Made by a program: the position numbers and the translations under genes. Of a stretch of 64,000 nt of DNA, positions 1 to 12,261 are shown piece by piece. The notes under the pieces were generated by a model that saw only the letters and a list, made by a program, of their open reading frames with translations, searched no databases and was not told the origin of the DNA. Position 1 is the stretch's first letter; every line of letters starts with the position of its first letter. Source of the stretch: Byssochlamys sp. IMV 00236 (lineage: Eukaryota; Ascomycota; Eurotiomycetes; Eurotiales; Thermoascaceae); NCBI GenBank assembly GCA_001931875.2, contig MSJH02000546.1, positions 434,001-498,000 of the forward strand, read 5' to 3'.

Positions 1-365
1 TCAATCACAGCATAATAGCTATGGACTGACTAGTAAGTAATATAAATAAGTAAGTAGGTAATTAGGTGAAGTTCTAAGAAGAGGGAATTTGGGTTTATTT
101 ATTTACTCCATAGCCGGTGGCTTCATTATCCTTTAGCGAATTTGATTCGTTTCTTCTTTTTTTTTTTTTTTTTTTTTTTTGGTAAGATATGTCTAGTTGT
201 GTATATACACACCCGTCTCGAGTCCGTCCGAATAATCATTTATTGATTACACTAGGCAGATAGCTACCTACAGTATATACTTTCAACTATACTCGTATAT
301 ACATCTACAACCCACATCTTTATCTAAATTACAACCCCAGCCTTCTTCATCTGGCAGGCCCTCCT
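1..365. other. 3' flank of the kinase gene
   Basis: No coding sequence is visible. The stretch holds a run of about 25 T residues near 155-180 and AT-rich DNA, which is compatible with the 3' untranslated region and terminator of the minus-strand kinase gene that ends at 366. Confidence 0.5.
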
Positions 366-2218
366 TCACTTTCTTCTCATAATCGACTCCCTCGTCTCTC
401 CGATCCCAGCGAGGAGGAAATCATCCGTCACGAGCTCTGCCGCCGACGGCCTCTCTTCAGGCTTCCATCGGAGGATTTTTCGGAGAAAAGAGATGAAATG
501 GTGCTGGTCGTTCGGGTAGAGTTTATGTTCGCGACTTTGAAGCGTTTCGTTCGGAATGGGGATGGTTCCTTTCCATGTTCCTGTGGGAAATCAGTAGGTG
601 TGTTTTTCTTTCTATCTCTCGTTTTTTTTTTTTTCTTTCTTTCTTGTTTCTGGGTTTAATTTGTATGTATCTGGTGTGGTGGGTGTGGACACACCTCGAT
701 CGTCAAAATAGCGCCAACTTCTCTCGCTTCTTCGAAGAAAGTCAGCAGGGGGAGGACCGAGTAAGGAGACCATTTCTGCGAGGTGTTCTTCGTTGCTGAG
801 GAGGCCGTTTCGACGCGCAAAGAACATCTGGCTGCCTTCGAAGAGGTCCCATGCCTACGTAAGTAGTCGGGTCGCCCCGAAGTATTAGCACTGATTGTAA
901 CTTTTGGTTGACCGATTTCGTAACTTGTAGAACGGACTTGGAGGAGAAGTAGCAAAAAAAGAAATGTAATAGTACAGATATAGTTGATCCAAGAAGAGAG
1001 AGTAACTCACAGTCATCCCAACAGCCCAAATATCAACCTTTTCATTCCATTCCATGTCCAATATCACTTCTGGCGCTCGGTATATTCCCGGCATGATATC
1101 CCCGTGTTGTTTCTCGCAGCCGATTCGGGCCTGGTCTAAATCGCATAGGACAGGGAATCCCGCGCTCGGAGGCATTTGGCGAGAACAGTAGATATGACGA
1201 TCTGGGAGGATTTTTCGCGCTGTGGGATGTTTCATTTCGTCTTCTTCCATCCGTGAGAGGATTGAAGGGTCTTCGATTCCTTGGAGGAGGTTGTTTGAGG
1301 AAACGTCTTCAGCATCGTGATGCGTTAGCTTTTCTCATTCCCATCCCGAGCGAACCCAGATCCAATAACTGATCTTTGATAGAATAATATGAAGAAAGCG
1401 ACGACGAACCTGTATGAACCACCCCCGCTTCATGAAGATAATCCAACGCCATAAGCAGCAAAGTTATGCCCCTCTGAAGCAGATCCTTCGGTAAGCTATT
1501 CCTGTCCCCATCCGGCAGAGAGCTGATCAGATCCGTATAACTCTGTCCGAGCGTCTCATAGAGCAGACAATTATGCGTCCCGTGGGGCCCGTGAATGTCG
1601 AAGCAATCGATAACGATCCGTACGCGCTTCCTGCCTGGATGGTTGAGGGCGCGGTTCTGGTTCTTGAGGTAGTTCGAGATGGTGATTTCGTGGTTTTTGC
1701 GTCCGGCTCGCACGCAGACTTTGAGAGTTAGGTATTGGTTGTTCCTGGAAGTAATTGCTTGTCAGTGTGAGAGTTCTATACTATGTATATACATCATATC
1801 CGGTAAATAAATAGTTATGTGTTTAGGAAGAAAAGCTAGAACAGGGCCAAAAAGAAACGAACCATAAATCCCGACATAGCCACACAGTGGACGACGTGCC
1901 GTATCCCAATTTACACACGACTTGATATCGCGATCTAAACACCTCACCGATATAGACAGGATAATAGTCCTCGGGTCTGTACGACGGTAGCCGTTCTTCT
2001 TCGATGCGTTTCGTGGGTGGTATCGTTTTGAATCCAGACTGGGGAAATTCGCGCCGTGTCGAAGGGATGGAGATTGACGAGACAGTTCTTGCTGATGGGG
2101 GATTATGAATATGAGTATGGTTGTTAAAAATGGGCATCGCCCGACGACAGATCGGAGAGGAAGAAGAGATGCGAAACGTCAATTGGTGGTTTCGTAGACG
2201 AGTCCGAAAGACAGACAT
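366..2218 (-). CDS. SRPK-like serine/threonine protein kinase
   Basis: Five exons read on the minus strand: 1863-2218, 1410-1744, 1011-1306, 695-854 and 366-580, joining to 453 residues. The N-terminus carries the block EERLPSYRPEDYYPVYIGEV followed by the nucleotide loop GYGTSSTVW, as in fungal SRPK-type kinases. The VAIK-lysine equivalent lies in YLTLKVCVR. The catalytic loop HTDVSSNNLL is assembled across the second intron and keeps the HTD of SRPKs, although the usual lysine after the aspartate is absent. The magnesium loop reads LCDLDQAR instead of DFG. YRAPEVILDMEW and the C-terminal W-K-x-E-E-R-P-S block follow. SRPKs phosphorylate SR-type RNA-binding proteins, but this is one of the divergent fungal paralogues and its substrate is unknown. 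The first 28 residues are basic and could target a mitochondrion, or an internal methionine (MPIF) may be the real start. Confidence 0.85.
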
Positions 2219-3401
2219 GGCGGGATTGCACGTGTTTAGTTATCGATTGGATCGAATTTTCAGATTTTGGATTTCAATTCCACATCGGCGTCGTGATTAT
2301 CGTAGTAGCGATAGCTATAAGTCATTTCGATGTCCGTTTAGTTCTGGGTAGGAGGAGGTTGGGAGTAAGATGATGCCAGGAACGCAGGAGATGAGATCCG
2401 TGACGTATAAAAAATCCGATGAGAGGATGGGATTCTATAGTTGAACTGCGTCTATTCTTATGAAGTAAGTCTGTCTAAGTAAGTTATGTGATCTCACTGC
2501 CCAGAAGAAGGTATTTGTTGGGGGAGAAGAACAGAATATCGATTTATGATGTCATTCGAATCGGTCCTATTCCTAACAGAAACATCTAGTTAGCAGAGGG
2601 ACATTATCCACGTCCTAATGCACCCTGCAGAATGCATTATATGAGATGTGATATACATGCAAGAAAGAGAGTCTAAGTTACTCTCATGCTAGTCTACTTA
2701 CATTATCGAGGCTAGTCTGGTGTTCGTTCGCATAACCATCGACCGGACGGACATCGAGATAAGTTAATTTCGCATGATTATTCTGGAACAGTATGCCGTA
2801 TAGCTTAAAATCGTATTTATCCGATTCCTAAGTATGTTATTAGCATGATTTTGTCGAATCTTGACTGAGACCTGAACAACTTGAATTGCTTGCTTGCTTG
2901 CTTCTATTCAAAAATAGAGACTGAACTGTAGAACACAGCCATCTATTAGAATGAGAATTGGAAGAAACTAAAAAAAAAGGTTACAGTTCTACGAACAACA
3001 TTTCAAGCTATGCCGCATTGCTTTACCCATATCACCTCTACCAGATCACCATCACAATAAGACTTTAGTCAGACGTACTCTCAAGGAACTACCTGCAAGG
3101 ACTGAGGGTCTACAAACAGTCCACGCAGCACACGGCTCTGGTTAGCCACGAAGATGCCCCCGTTGAGTGTACTCTCACCAACACTGAGAGCTCCGTACTA
3201 CTTTTCAGTTGGACGAGGTGCAGCTGTGGTCAGCGAATCATAGCTGCAATAACGCCCTCGGTTGATGGGGGTCGTTGTTTGACCTAGCCTTCATTGGTGC
3301 AGCCAGTATTTCCTAAGATTCTTCCAAATCATTCGGAAGCTTGCGCCCCTAGATTCCCCGACCATGATTGTATCTGTCATGTCGAGTGATGAGAGCTCAG
3401 G
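2219..3401. other. intergenic, no gene seen
   Basis: About 1.2 kb between the 5' end of the kinase gene and the 3' end of the phosphotransferase gene, both on the minus strand. It should contain the kinase promoter. A short tandem TTGC run lies near 2887. No open frame with coding character was found. Confidence 0.5.
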
Positions 3402-5006
3402 TTATGCCTTGGTTAGAATCACCTCAGTATCGAACGCTTCTCTTAATCGGTCCTTGTACCTTTCCTCTTCCTCGATCTTCCCCTCGATCACCCGTGCTGC
3501 GCCAACACACCAATACGGGGCCACAACTTGATCAAAGATCCGCATTTCACAGTGTTGTGGACAAAACAGTCGTTGGATATGATCGGTAAAGACTCGACAC
3601 AATCCTTTTGGACTATTGATCGCATGAAAGTACCAAAAGCTTCCAGTCTCCCAACACTTCCTTATTATTGGTGCTTGATATAACGTCTCTCCAACCATGC
3701 CCCTCTCTTCTTGTTCGAAAGCTTCGAGGTATTCCAAAACGAGTTGATGAAATGTCTCAAGATGTTCACCCGGTTCCATCTGATCTATAGCCCGCCCGGA
3801 AAGCCAGTATGGAGGGCATTGTAGTTGAATCGGCAGGGAACATGCCCATTCCAGGTCGATTAGAGAGGTAATATGCCAGTCCTCATCAACAAAGATATTG
3901 CTCTGATGAAGATCTGTAAGAGTGAAAACAAAAGGCCCGTAACGAGAATTGCGCGGAGAAAAGTGATGAAGGACTGCACGCATTACAGTTAAAGCGGCCA
4001 TTTGCTGCTCACCGTCATCTTGGTCGTGGATAGAATTCGGCTGAAAGGAAATACGATTATCGTGACAACTCAAAAGATCAAGAAGGTAAGGTTCCACAGC
4101 TGAATAGGTAGAGCTTCTGCTGATGGCCGTCGGAACGCCTTCATTCTCCAAGGACTGAAGTTGTAGAGTCAGAGGACGGTTAGTCAAGGTTATGAAGCCT
4201 TGGTCGTTTAAAGTCAGAGACCCGATAGCTGCCAAAGGAGACTTGTTCAGCGACAGAATGATCCGAGCCAAGCCATGGAAAAGGTTCGAACGGCGAGTCT
4301 TGTCGTGGCGGAAGGTCTCCCAGGTTTCGGAGAGCATTTTCCCCTGTGAAACCCTACTTATGATGATATAGCCAGTATTCAGGGTGTCTTGAGGTCTTCT
4401 GCTGATGTACCGGCATGGAGTTGGAAATCGAAGCCACGAAAGTAGGGTCCTTCTTGCATGCCACATTAATCGAGCGAAGAGAGGTGTTTGTTCTGGAGCC
4501 GTGAACTAACAGGAGAGATGGTTAGCAGACATCGGAATAGAAATGGATACAGGCTCTATTGAACATACAGTCTGGCCATTAGGAAACCCAAATCCAAATA
4601 GATATGGTATCGAAACGTCTGGACAATTTTCTTGAATCCATAGGTACGAAGCAACCTCGCAACGAAGCTTCTCGTCCACGTTGCCTGGAAACTTTGCTTC
4701 TCCAACTTTGTACGGCAGTGGAATCCTAACGAGCACCGAACGCACCTTGGAGGGTGGGCTGATGTAGACAGGTATGCAAACGTTGTAGCTGCCAGATAAC
4801 CAGGTCTGGACATCACTAACTCGGCACTTCTTCGCACCGAGGTGGAATGAGACAATAGCTTCGATCTCAGCCTTACGGGCGGACAAGTAACTAAAGAATT
4901 CTTGTCTCTGTCGTGGATATCCGATTTGAGCAAGTATGTTGTCGTCGTCATTCAAGGCCTGGTCTAGCGTGATTCTCCCATTCAAAAGTGGTAGTGTGTT
5001 CGACAT
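3402..5006 (-). CDS. APH-fold phosphotransferase family protein
   Basis: Two exons, 4569-5006 and 3402-4505, separated by a 63-base GTATGT...TAG intron, encode 513 residues. The C-terminal half has the aminoglycoside/choline kinase-like signature FTLTDLHQSNIFVDEDWH then ITSLIDLEWACSLP, that is the Brenner-type D-L-H-x-x-N catalytic loop followed by the metal-binding IDLEWA. Fungi have large expansions of such proteins (PF01636) whose substrates are mostly unknown; they are not thereby antibiotic-resistance enzymes. The N-terminal portion (LVRIPLPYKVGEAKFPGNVDE, split here by no intron) corresponds to the small kinase lobe. The gene is divergent from the APC permease, sharing a promoter region of about 1.1 kb. 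Confidence 0.85.
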
Positions 5007-6095
5007 ACCTAGGTACTGGGTCGATCTGCAATGGCTATCGGGAGACGGCGTTGGCTATTGAGAAAAGGATTTGTTTGGATGGAAGATTGCTTTCATGCTG
5101 GATTTTGGCCCCTGGGGTAGCAATTCCAGCGTCCGCTTCGGGGCCTACTGGTTTCCAGAGCCCCATGATGCGAAAAAATAAACAGAATCTCAAAATCCAA
5201 GAGTTGTAGGGCTGTACCGACCACGTTTATTCTGGAATACAGCGGAAAAGATACATTTACACATATTATTAGATGAATCCAAATCTCCAAGATACTTATC
5301 CGCGAGAGCCAATTGGTCACGTGCGTCATAGGTTGGCAGAATAACATGTCAGATATGCTGAGCACTCAACCTTAGCAGCAGCGTTATCAGTATTACTGTA
5401 ACTAACTGCTGACATGCAGAATAACTAGTTGATAAAGATTTTCTTCTGGGCTACTTCCAAAATGCTTCTGCCGCCGCTATGCGCAGGACTTCAAACGCGG
5501 ACACTGGCCGAGATAGGATAGGATTATAGTTGGTGCTAATTAGTGGATTGTCCAAAGCTAGTTAAGGTGATGGCATTGACAAGGGCAAATAAAATACCTA
5601 CCTAATTAGCTTCTCCTTCCCAGAGTGAACGTATAATCTCTCCTGGTGACTACAGACCTCAGCCACAATATTCAAGGTGTAATTTCATATTTAAACCGCC
5701 TACTTGACGGGCTGCTGCTATACTTATCTTTTCCGGCCAGATATGAACGGCTTCAGGAACCGCACACGACCAAAGATAGATCGGCGCCGCGTGGACTTGA
5801 CTTGGCCCGCCTCCGCTTTCTGGGACAGCGCGATCTAAAAAGCCCGTCAGGAGCTTATCTCTGCTCTGAACTGTGATTTCGGTGTGTCACTCATCCGGCG
5901 CGCGCTGACCCCTCAGCCTGTATAATACGAACCTCGGGTTTCCTCACTATGTCCTCCCCCATTGCTCATGTATATATATTCTTCTTTTTTGCCCTGGTGT
6001 AGCCAGCCTCAAAAAGGTCTTCAGAGACTCCGGACCAAGGCAATAGGAGCTGTCGCGTGGCGAAGCATTCTATACCACATCAGTGACGGCCTACC
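5007..6095. promoter_or_regulatory. divergent promoter region, phosphotransferase / permease
   Basis: About 1.1 kb between two divergent starts. It contains a CACGTG word near 5319 and several GATA-type words (for example GATAGGATAGG near 5511 and CTTATC near 5724), which would suit GATA-factor nitrogen control of the permease. That function is inference. No gene is visible. Confidence 0.35.
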
Positions 6096-7826
6096 ATGCA
6101 AGGATCCGCCGATGCCAGCGCCGATGCGGCGTTGGCGAGAATGGGATACAAGAGCGAGTTGCCTCGCAATTTGAGTATGCTCAGTATCCTGGGACTGTAC
6201 GTGATGATTGCTCGATATCACGTTGATTCCGGCCGACATGACTGACCCGGTTGGCTCTCTACAGCTCGTTCGCGATTATGGCGGCCCCGTTCGGTCTCAG
6301 CACCACATTATACATCACCCTCACCGATGGACAAGCCGTGACTGTCATCTGGGGTTGGGTTCTAGTAACGCTGATCTCCATTGCCATTGCAGCGTCTCTG
6401 GCGGAGATCTGCGCCGTCTACCCCACAGCCGGAGGGGTCTACTATTGGAGTGCGATGCTCTCTACGAAGGAATGGGCGCCGCTGATGTCCTTTATCGATG
6501 GCTGGTTGACTCTCGTCGGAAACTGGACTGTCACCTTGAGTATCAACTTCTCTGGCGGCCAGCTCATCCTCAGCGCCATCTCGCTCTGGAACGAGGACTT
6601 CGTGCCCAACGAATGGCAGACGATTCTCATGTTTTGGGCGGTGATGCTGGTCTGCGCGCTGATTAACATATTCGGCTCCAAATATCTCGATCTGATCAAC
6701 AAAGTGTGCATCTATTGGACTGCGGCCAGTGTCATCGTCATCTTGGTGACCCTGTTGACGATGGCCGACCACCGAAGAAGCGGAGCCTTTGTCTTTGGGC
6801 ATTATGATGCTTCCAAGAGCGGCTGGTCAGTGCTAATCTCACCTGTCTCGTATGTTTCTTTTCTGATCTGACCTCTCTTCCAGGCCGAGCGGCTGGGCCT
6901 TCTTCGTCGGACTGCTGCAAGCTGCATACACGCTGACGGGATACGGTATGGTTGCTGCAATGTGCGAGGAGGTGCAGAACCCGCATCGGGAGGTGCCCAA
7001 GGCCATCGTGCTGTCCGTGGTGGCTGCTGGCATCACCGGTCTCTTCTACCTCATCCCGATCATGTTTGTTCTTCCTCCCGTCGACCTGCTTCTGAATGTG
7101 GCCAACGGCCAACCGATCGGTCTCTTATTCAAGACCGTCACTGGATCCGCTGGCGGCGGTTTCGGTCTTCTCTTCCTCATCCTGGGAATCCTCATGTTCG
7201 CGGGTGTTGGAGCGTTGACGGCCGCCAGTCGCTGCACCTATGCCTTTGCTCGAGATGGCGCCATCCCGGGATTCCGGCTCTGGCGAAAGGTCGACAAGCG
7301 TCTCGACGTTCCGCTCTGGGGCATCATCCTCTCCACCCTCGTAGACTGCTTGCTGGGTCTGATCTATTTCGGTTCTTCCGCTGCGTTCAACTCCTTCACA
7401 GGCGTCGCGACCATCTGCTTGTCTGCCTCGTATGGCGTCCCCATTCTGATCAATGTCATTCGCGGCCGACAGGCAGTGAAGGGATCATCGTTCTCGCTTG
7501 GCCGATTTGGATATGCGATTAACATCGCGACCATCTGCTGGATCGTCCTCGCCATCGTCCTTTTCTGCATGCCTGTATCACTGCCCGTCACTGCCTCTAG
7601 TATGAACTATGCCAGTGTTGTTTTTGCTGGTTTTGCATTCGTCAGCGCATTGTGGTACTTGGTCTATGCGAGGAAGAAGTTCACGGGTCCGCAGGTCGCC
7701 ACCAACGACCAAGCGAGGGAAGAGGCTGGTGTCATGACCGGGCAGGCAGTCGTGGATGCGGAGAAGATGCCCTATTTGGAATCTGACGGGCCGAAAAAGC
7801 AGGATGGTGTCGCTGTATATGAGTAG
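6096..7826 (+). CDS. APC-superfamily amino acid/GABA/choline permease
   Basis: Three exons, 6096-6196, 6265-6825 and 6884-7826, encode 534 residues. The start was chosen because MQGSADASADAALARMGYKS leads directly into the conserved N-terminal ELPRNLS...LSILGLSFAIMAAPFG of fungal ACT-family (amino acid/choline) permeases. About twelve hydrophobic helices follow, including EICAVYPTAGGVYYWSAML, a hallmark of this family, and GYGMVAAMCEEVQNPHREVP in the middle. Relatives include Uga4-type GABA permeases and Hnm1-type choline permeases; the sequence alone does not decide the substrate. It acts in the plasma membrane. The second donor (GTCAGT) is non-consensus, but the splice restores SGWPSGWAFF in frame. 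Confidence 0.9.
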
Positions 7827-8556
7827 GTCTCTTCCCAGGAGTATTGTTTGATATTCTTGTTATAGTTTTCATATAGAGACCATGTAAACGTTTGATGATG
7901 TTCATGTATGATATTATATAGCAACTTGAATGTAGAAACCACACCAGAAATAGCAGCTGCTCAGGCCCAATAATAACAACCATAGCTATGACATTAGCAG
8001 TTAATCTCTGTGGAGTCGACAAAGTCCCAGAGTTGAAACGATGAATCACAGGCGGTTTCTCCGCACGGCTACCCCCCTGCGTTCAAGCTCCGAACAACAA
8101 CCGCGGTCCCGACATCGACCTCCACGAGCATCTCTCGCAGCACAACAATGCTTGTCACTTTATCCTGAACCCTACAGCTTCCCGACAAACTCCGTGCGGA
8201 GAGAATAACTTCGGAGTCACAGACCTTATACTCATCCATCGAACTCGCCCATTGTTCTCGCTCGCGTGTTCGCGAATCAACGGCCAAGGGAGCTATCCGG
8301 GGAAAGCTGCTCTTTCGCAATCAACCGCAATCGATTACCCCATTTCTGCCCTATCCTCGCGTTCAGGACATCTCTTCGCATCCGGTCGTTTACAGCCTTT
8401 TTTACTCGCCCAGCTCGGTCGAACCGTGCACTTTTCCCTAAAATCGCAACTCCTGCAACTCCGCTCCGTCGTTATCCGCTCGCTTCTATATGAGTATCGC
8501 TTCGGAGGGGTTGGGATTGACCGGAGTCTCATGAGGAACGGAATACATATCTGACC
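7827..8556. other. intergenic, promoter of the ACBP gene
   Basis: 730 bases holding the 3' end of the permease gene and the promoter and leader of the acyl-CoA-binding gene. An 83-codon minus-strand frame at 8069-8320 has no recognisable domain and was not accepted. Confidence 0.45.
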
Positions 8557-9900
8557 ATGTCGGACTCTGTTGGTACGTACCATCCGGCCCCTGCTGAATG
8601 TGCGGGGAACGAGTTACATCCTTATCGACAACCCCGTCCCCGGTCCTTCTCCGCCGAGAGTCTGACAACGAGAATCTAACCGCTCTCTCTATCTATCTAG
8701 ATCGAGTCTTTGTCCATGCCCTTAATACGGTTAAGAAGATCCCGCGGACAGGCTCCGCAAGGCCGCCGCCGGCGGATCGGCTGAAGCTATATGGATTGTA
8801 CAAGCAGAGCATGGGTGCGTCGGTCCCTTCGTGATGTGTCAGCATCGGGGGGAATTATGCTGACGGTTGTTGACACAATTGCAGAGGGGGACGTTGAAGG
8901 AGTGATGGACCGCCCCGAAGGGGACAGTGCGGAAGTTCAGGCAGAGCGTCAGAAATGGTACTTCACCCGATCGCTTACATGTCGAATTGTGAATCTTTAG
9001 TTCTGACCCGATGTCTTTCTCATTAGGGATGCATGGTATTCACAGCGCGGTCTGACACGCACCGAAGCAAAGCGACGCTATATCACAACCCTCATTGAAA
9101 CGATGCACCGTTATGCCTCTCAGACGGCCGAGGCACGGGAACTTATATCAGAGCTGGAATTTGTCTGGGATCAAATCAAGTCGAACCCTTCATCCTCCTC
9201 GTCTTCAAGTCCGTTTCGGACAGCAAGTGTGCCGATGGTGCCACAGATGCAACAGCCCAATTACGGTAGTATTAGCGGACGATTAGTAGGTTCAAGTCGC
9301 GACGATGATGAAGAGGACATGCGGATAGGTCCGGGTAGGGACTCAAGATTACGGGTCCTCAGTCCGGTCAGTCAGCCCGATGAGATATACGCGCGGAGGA
9401 ATTATGATCAAGAGGACGACGAGGATGAAGAAGATGAAGAGTATCAAGAGGCCCGGGATGGGCCTTACGACGAGGACGAGGAGGAAGAGGAGCAGGAGCA
9501 GGAGGAAGACATCTCAGACGACGCCCTGCGGCAACCTCGAGAAATCGGGGGCGTAGCAGACAGCAGAGAGATATACCACCGTAAATGGCGGCGACGCGTC
9601 GAGCAGGCCTTGACCAAGATGACCGCTGAAGTTGCCGCGCTGCGTGAACAGATAGAGACGCAGTCTATACACCACCGACGGCGATCGAATCTATGGCGGT
9701 GGTTCACCTGGCTCATCTGGGTCGTCGCACGGCAGATCCTCTGGGACATGGCCATCTTGGCGAGCATCCTTATCTGGATGAGACTCAAAGGTGACCGGAG
9801 AGTAGAACACAAACTAAAAGTTGGATGGGCCGAGGTGAAGAAGCGGCTACTCAGGCTGCGCTTCCTCACACGTCTGCGACGGACACCGTCTCTTCCATGA
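8557..9900 (+). CDS. acyl-CoA-binding domain membrane protein, Atg37-like
   Basis: Four exons, 8557-8572, 8701-8814, 8885-8957 and 9027-9900, encode 358 residues. The first exon is only 16 bases (MSDSV), so the start depends on the GTACGT donor that joins it to RVFVHALNTVKKIP. Residues 5-95 form an acyl-CoA-binding domain, including PPPADRLKLYGLYKQS and a W-x-A-W motif. A long acidic D/E-rich linker follows (about residues 150-225), then a short coiled region, and a hydrophobic segment near 290-320 (WFTWLIWVVARQILWDMAIL) that is probably a tail anchor. This layout, an N-terminal ACBP domain with a C-terminal membrane helix, is that of Atg37, a peroxisomal membrane protein that recruits pexophagy factors in yeasts and is acyl-CoA responsive. 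Peroxisomal location and a pexophagy role are inferred from architecture. Confidence 0.85.
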
Positions 9901-10869
9901 GCGGTTCACGCCCTCTTGCCATCTTTCTTTTCCCCCTGATCTAAGCCGACATTTGGTTTTGATTTCTTTGCATATATATACATAGTGTACAAATTTCAGG
10001 TATACCTTCTTGACAGCCACCTGTTCCTTTGTCTATCTAACCAAGTTATTATCAGATTTCGCAAGCGTCTAGGGAGAGGGATCTATAGAAAAGGAAAAAG
10101 AGGTTTTTTTTTTTTTTTTTTTTGGAGAACTGGTTCAATTCAACTGTTATGATTGGACAGTTCCTGTTGGGATTAGGGTCTCTAGAAGACTTGTATGGAA
10201 TAAACATATTCCTGACTATAGGTGAGATTTATACAAGAATGAAAAAAAAAATAAACCCAGTATCAAAAATCAGCTATCAGTTCGGAATAGCCGTATAAGT
10301 GATCCATTGGCCCTATACCTGCGTGTAAATTCCAGCCTCGGTCCCTATTGGCTTTCGTGACAAGACAGGATCAATCGAAAGGGCAGACACTAGGTCTTCT
10401 ACTTCCATCGCATATATCTTGACACTTCACGGATATTTATACAACCCGGTTAAAATAAACCCAATCGATCGAGTCAGCTATAGCACATCACGGTATTATA
10501 CTGGAGAAAAGAACCGAGTACGAATAACCGTCGTATATGCTTGATTTCATATATCTGAAGCATATCATTGGAAGTCCTTACCCAACGATACATGCTTGAG
10601 CGGATCATAAGATGGACTTAAAAATCCCATCGGAGACATTACTCCGCCCGCATAGACCAGATCAGACAGACCACTGGCTGCAGAAAGCAAATAAGGCCCA
10701 CAGCCCTCGACCTCGATAACAGCACAGCTTTTTGCGTACAGAAAACCACATGATCATTCCTGATGCTAATATGTACAAACACAGAGTTTCGTGCTGAAAC
10801 ACTTCTCTTTCAAAAATAACGGGAGACCATAAAAAAAGTGACACAAGTACAGAGTGGGGTCCTTGTTTT
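9901..10869. other. convergent 3' intergenic region
   Basis: Nearly 1 kb between the 3' ends of two convergent genes. It has a run of about 19 T residues near 10104 and a short A run near 10242, typical of 3' untranslated sequence. No gene is visible. Confidence 0.5.
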
Positions 10870-11599
10870 CTAGTACTGAGGTCCAGGGAATTGCGCGTAT
10901 AGCTGCTTCGGTCGCAGATGGACGGGAGTCTGACCTTCTGGAGTTCCGGGGATGGTTTTCTTAAGGCCCTGTACAGTGTTTTGCATGTTAGATGGGTTTT
11001 GATATTGCAGAGAGAGCCGCGCGGACTGTAGTAGGAGAAAGGAGGGGAATTGGGAAACGTACGAGCTTCTCGAACACGCATTGGTTCAATTCCATCTCGG
11101 GCTTGCGGCATTCCCACATGTGGTGGTTGTTGTTTTCCAGACACTCCCAGTGCGCGGTGAACTGCTTCAGGCAGTGTGTGTTGATGTCCTTGATCCTGCA
11201 GACAAACCGAAACCGGGTCAGTCATCCATGCATCCGTGATTCCCTTCTGTATAACCCCTTCTTCCCATTGGTGATACATACACGCTCGCGGCGCAACGTG
11301 TGACCTTCCGACCCTCCTTCAGGCACTCCAGCTCGCCCCGTCCGTTCGCCTCCGCCTTGCACTTCATGTAGTCATCATTGTAGGCCTTGCACTTATCGCC
11401 GATAAAGAACGACGCGCTCATCAGCGGAGCAGACGTAGCACCGATCTCCTGGACCTTGGGGATGTCATCGGGCATCGGCGTCGGGTCGATGAGGAGGGTT
11501 TGATTGAACCTGTCATGTTACGATTCATCAGCAATTGAGCGCGCAGAAAAGCCCACGACGGAGAAAGGCAATTCCATACTGGGGCTGTCTTCGAGACAT
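10870..11599 (-). CDS. NADH:ubiquinone oxidoreductase 20.8 kDa subunit (NDUFA8 family)
   Basis: Four exons, 11580-11599, 11282-11509, 11063-11195 and 10870-10968, encode 159 residues. The first coding exon is 20 bases (MSRRQPQ) and is joined to FNQTLLIDPTPMPDDIPKV. The sequence GDKCKAYNDDYMKCKAEANG followed by ECLKEGRKVTRCA, then HCLKQFTAHWECLENNNHHM and WECRKPEMELNQCVF, gives the twin CX9C (CHCH) pairs of the NDUFA8 / Neurospora 20.8 kDa subunit. This accessory subunit of complex I sits on the intermembrane-space face of the proximal membrane arm and is imported by the Mia40 oxidative relay. The protein ends PGPQY as a basic, proline-rich tail. It is divergent from the nucleoporin gene. Confidence 0.93.
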
Positions 11600-12261
11600 C
11601 TTGGCGGTATTTGCGGCGCTGGAGAAACTGCCTGGTCTGCTTGCAATCGTAGGGCGAGGTGGACAGTCGTTTCGAGGGCCGTTTGGAGGGAGAGGGCAGC
11701 TTGCGAGGTTGAAGGTCAGTTCTTTCGAGATTGCTCTGATTGGCTGACGGGGCCTCGCTCAGAGGCCGGGATTGGATGGCTTATGTAAGTACGACCGTCC
11801 TGGCAATGCGATATGCGCTCTTTTGGACAGGATGGGAGTATGAGACATTCAGGTTGTGGATTTCTTAATGGGAAGGGATTTAAGTCACTTATTCACTGTA
11901 TTTCTCTATTATTGATGTCCCTCAATGCAGATTCATTGCTGGTGTTGGTGCAACTAGAGTACAATCACGTGACGGGACGTCCACTCGAAAAACAAATCGC
12001 CAAATCGAGCTCGGAGCTGCCGCGCTGCTGCTACGATTTCTCGCGAGTCAAAAGAGCTCCCTGTCGCTTCGCCGATTCTATCTTATCGGGCTTGGGCATG
12101 CGATCTTGAATTGCCACTCTTTTGACTTTTTCTCTGCCCTAGCAGCTTGCAATCCTTCAACAAGAAACAATTCCGTTTGGGAGCTATCCCACCCCTCCCT
12201 CTTAATATCTCTGCTACATCCCATCATTCCATACAGTTAATTATCAGTGTCTATTTTCGCA
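11600..12261. promoter_or_regulatory. bidirectional promoter, complex I subunit / nucleoporin
   Basis: 662 bases separate two divergent start codons. The segment includes CACGTG-like DNA (ATCACGTGAC near 11965) and a pyrimidine-rich leader before the nucleoporin ATG. No gene is visible. Confidence 0.45.

Noticed and set aside
8069..8320. 83-codon minus-strand frame upstream of the acyl-CoA-binding gene
   Set aside because: No domain, no partner exon, and it lies in the expected promoter and leader of the neighbouring gene.
9465..9869. 134-codon minus-strand frame
   Set aside because: It is antisense to the acidic linker and tail of the acyl-CoA-binding gene and is serine-rich low complexity.
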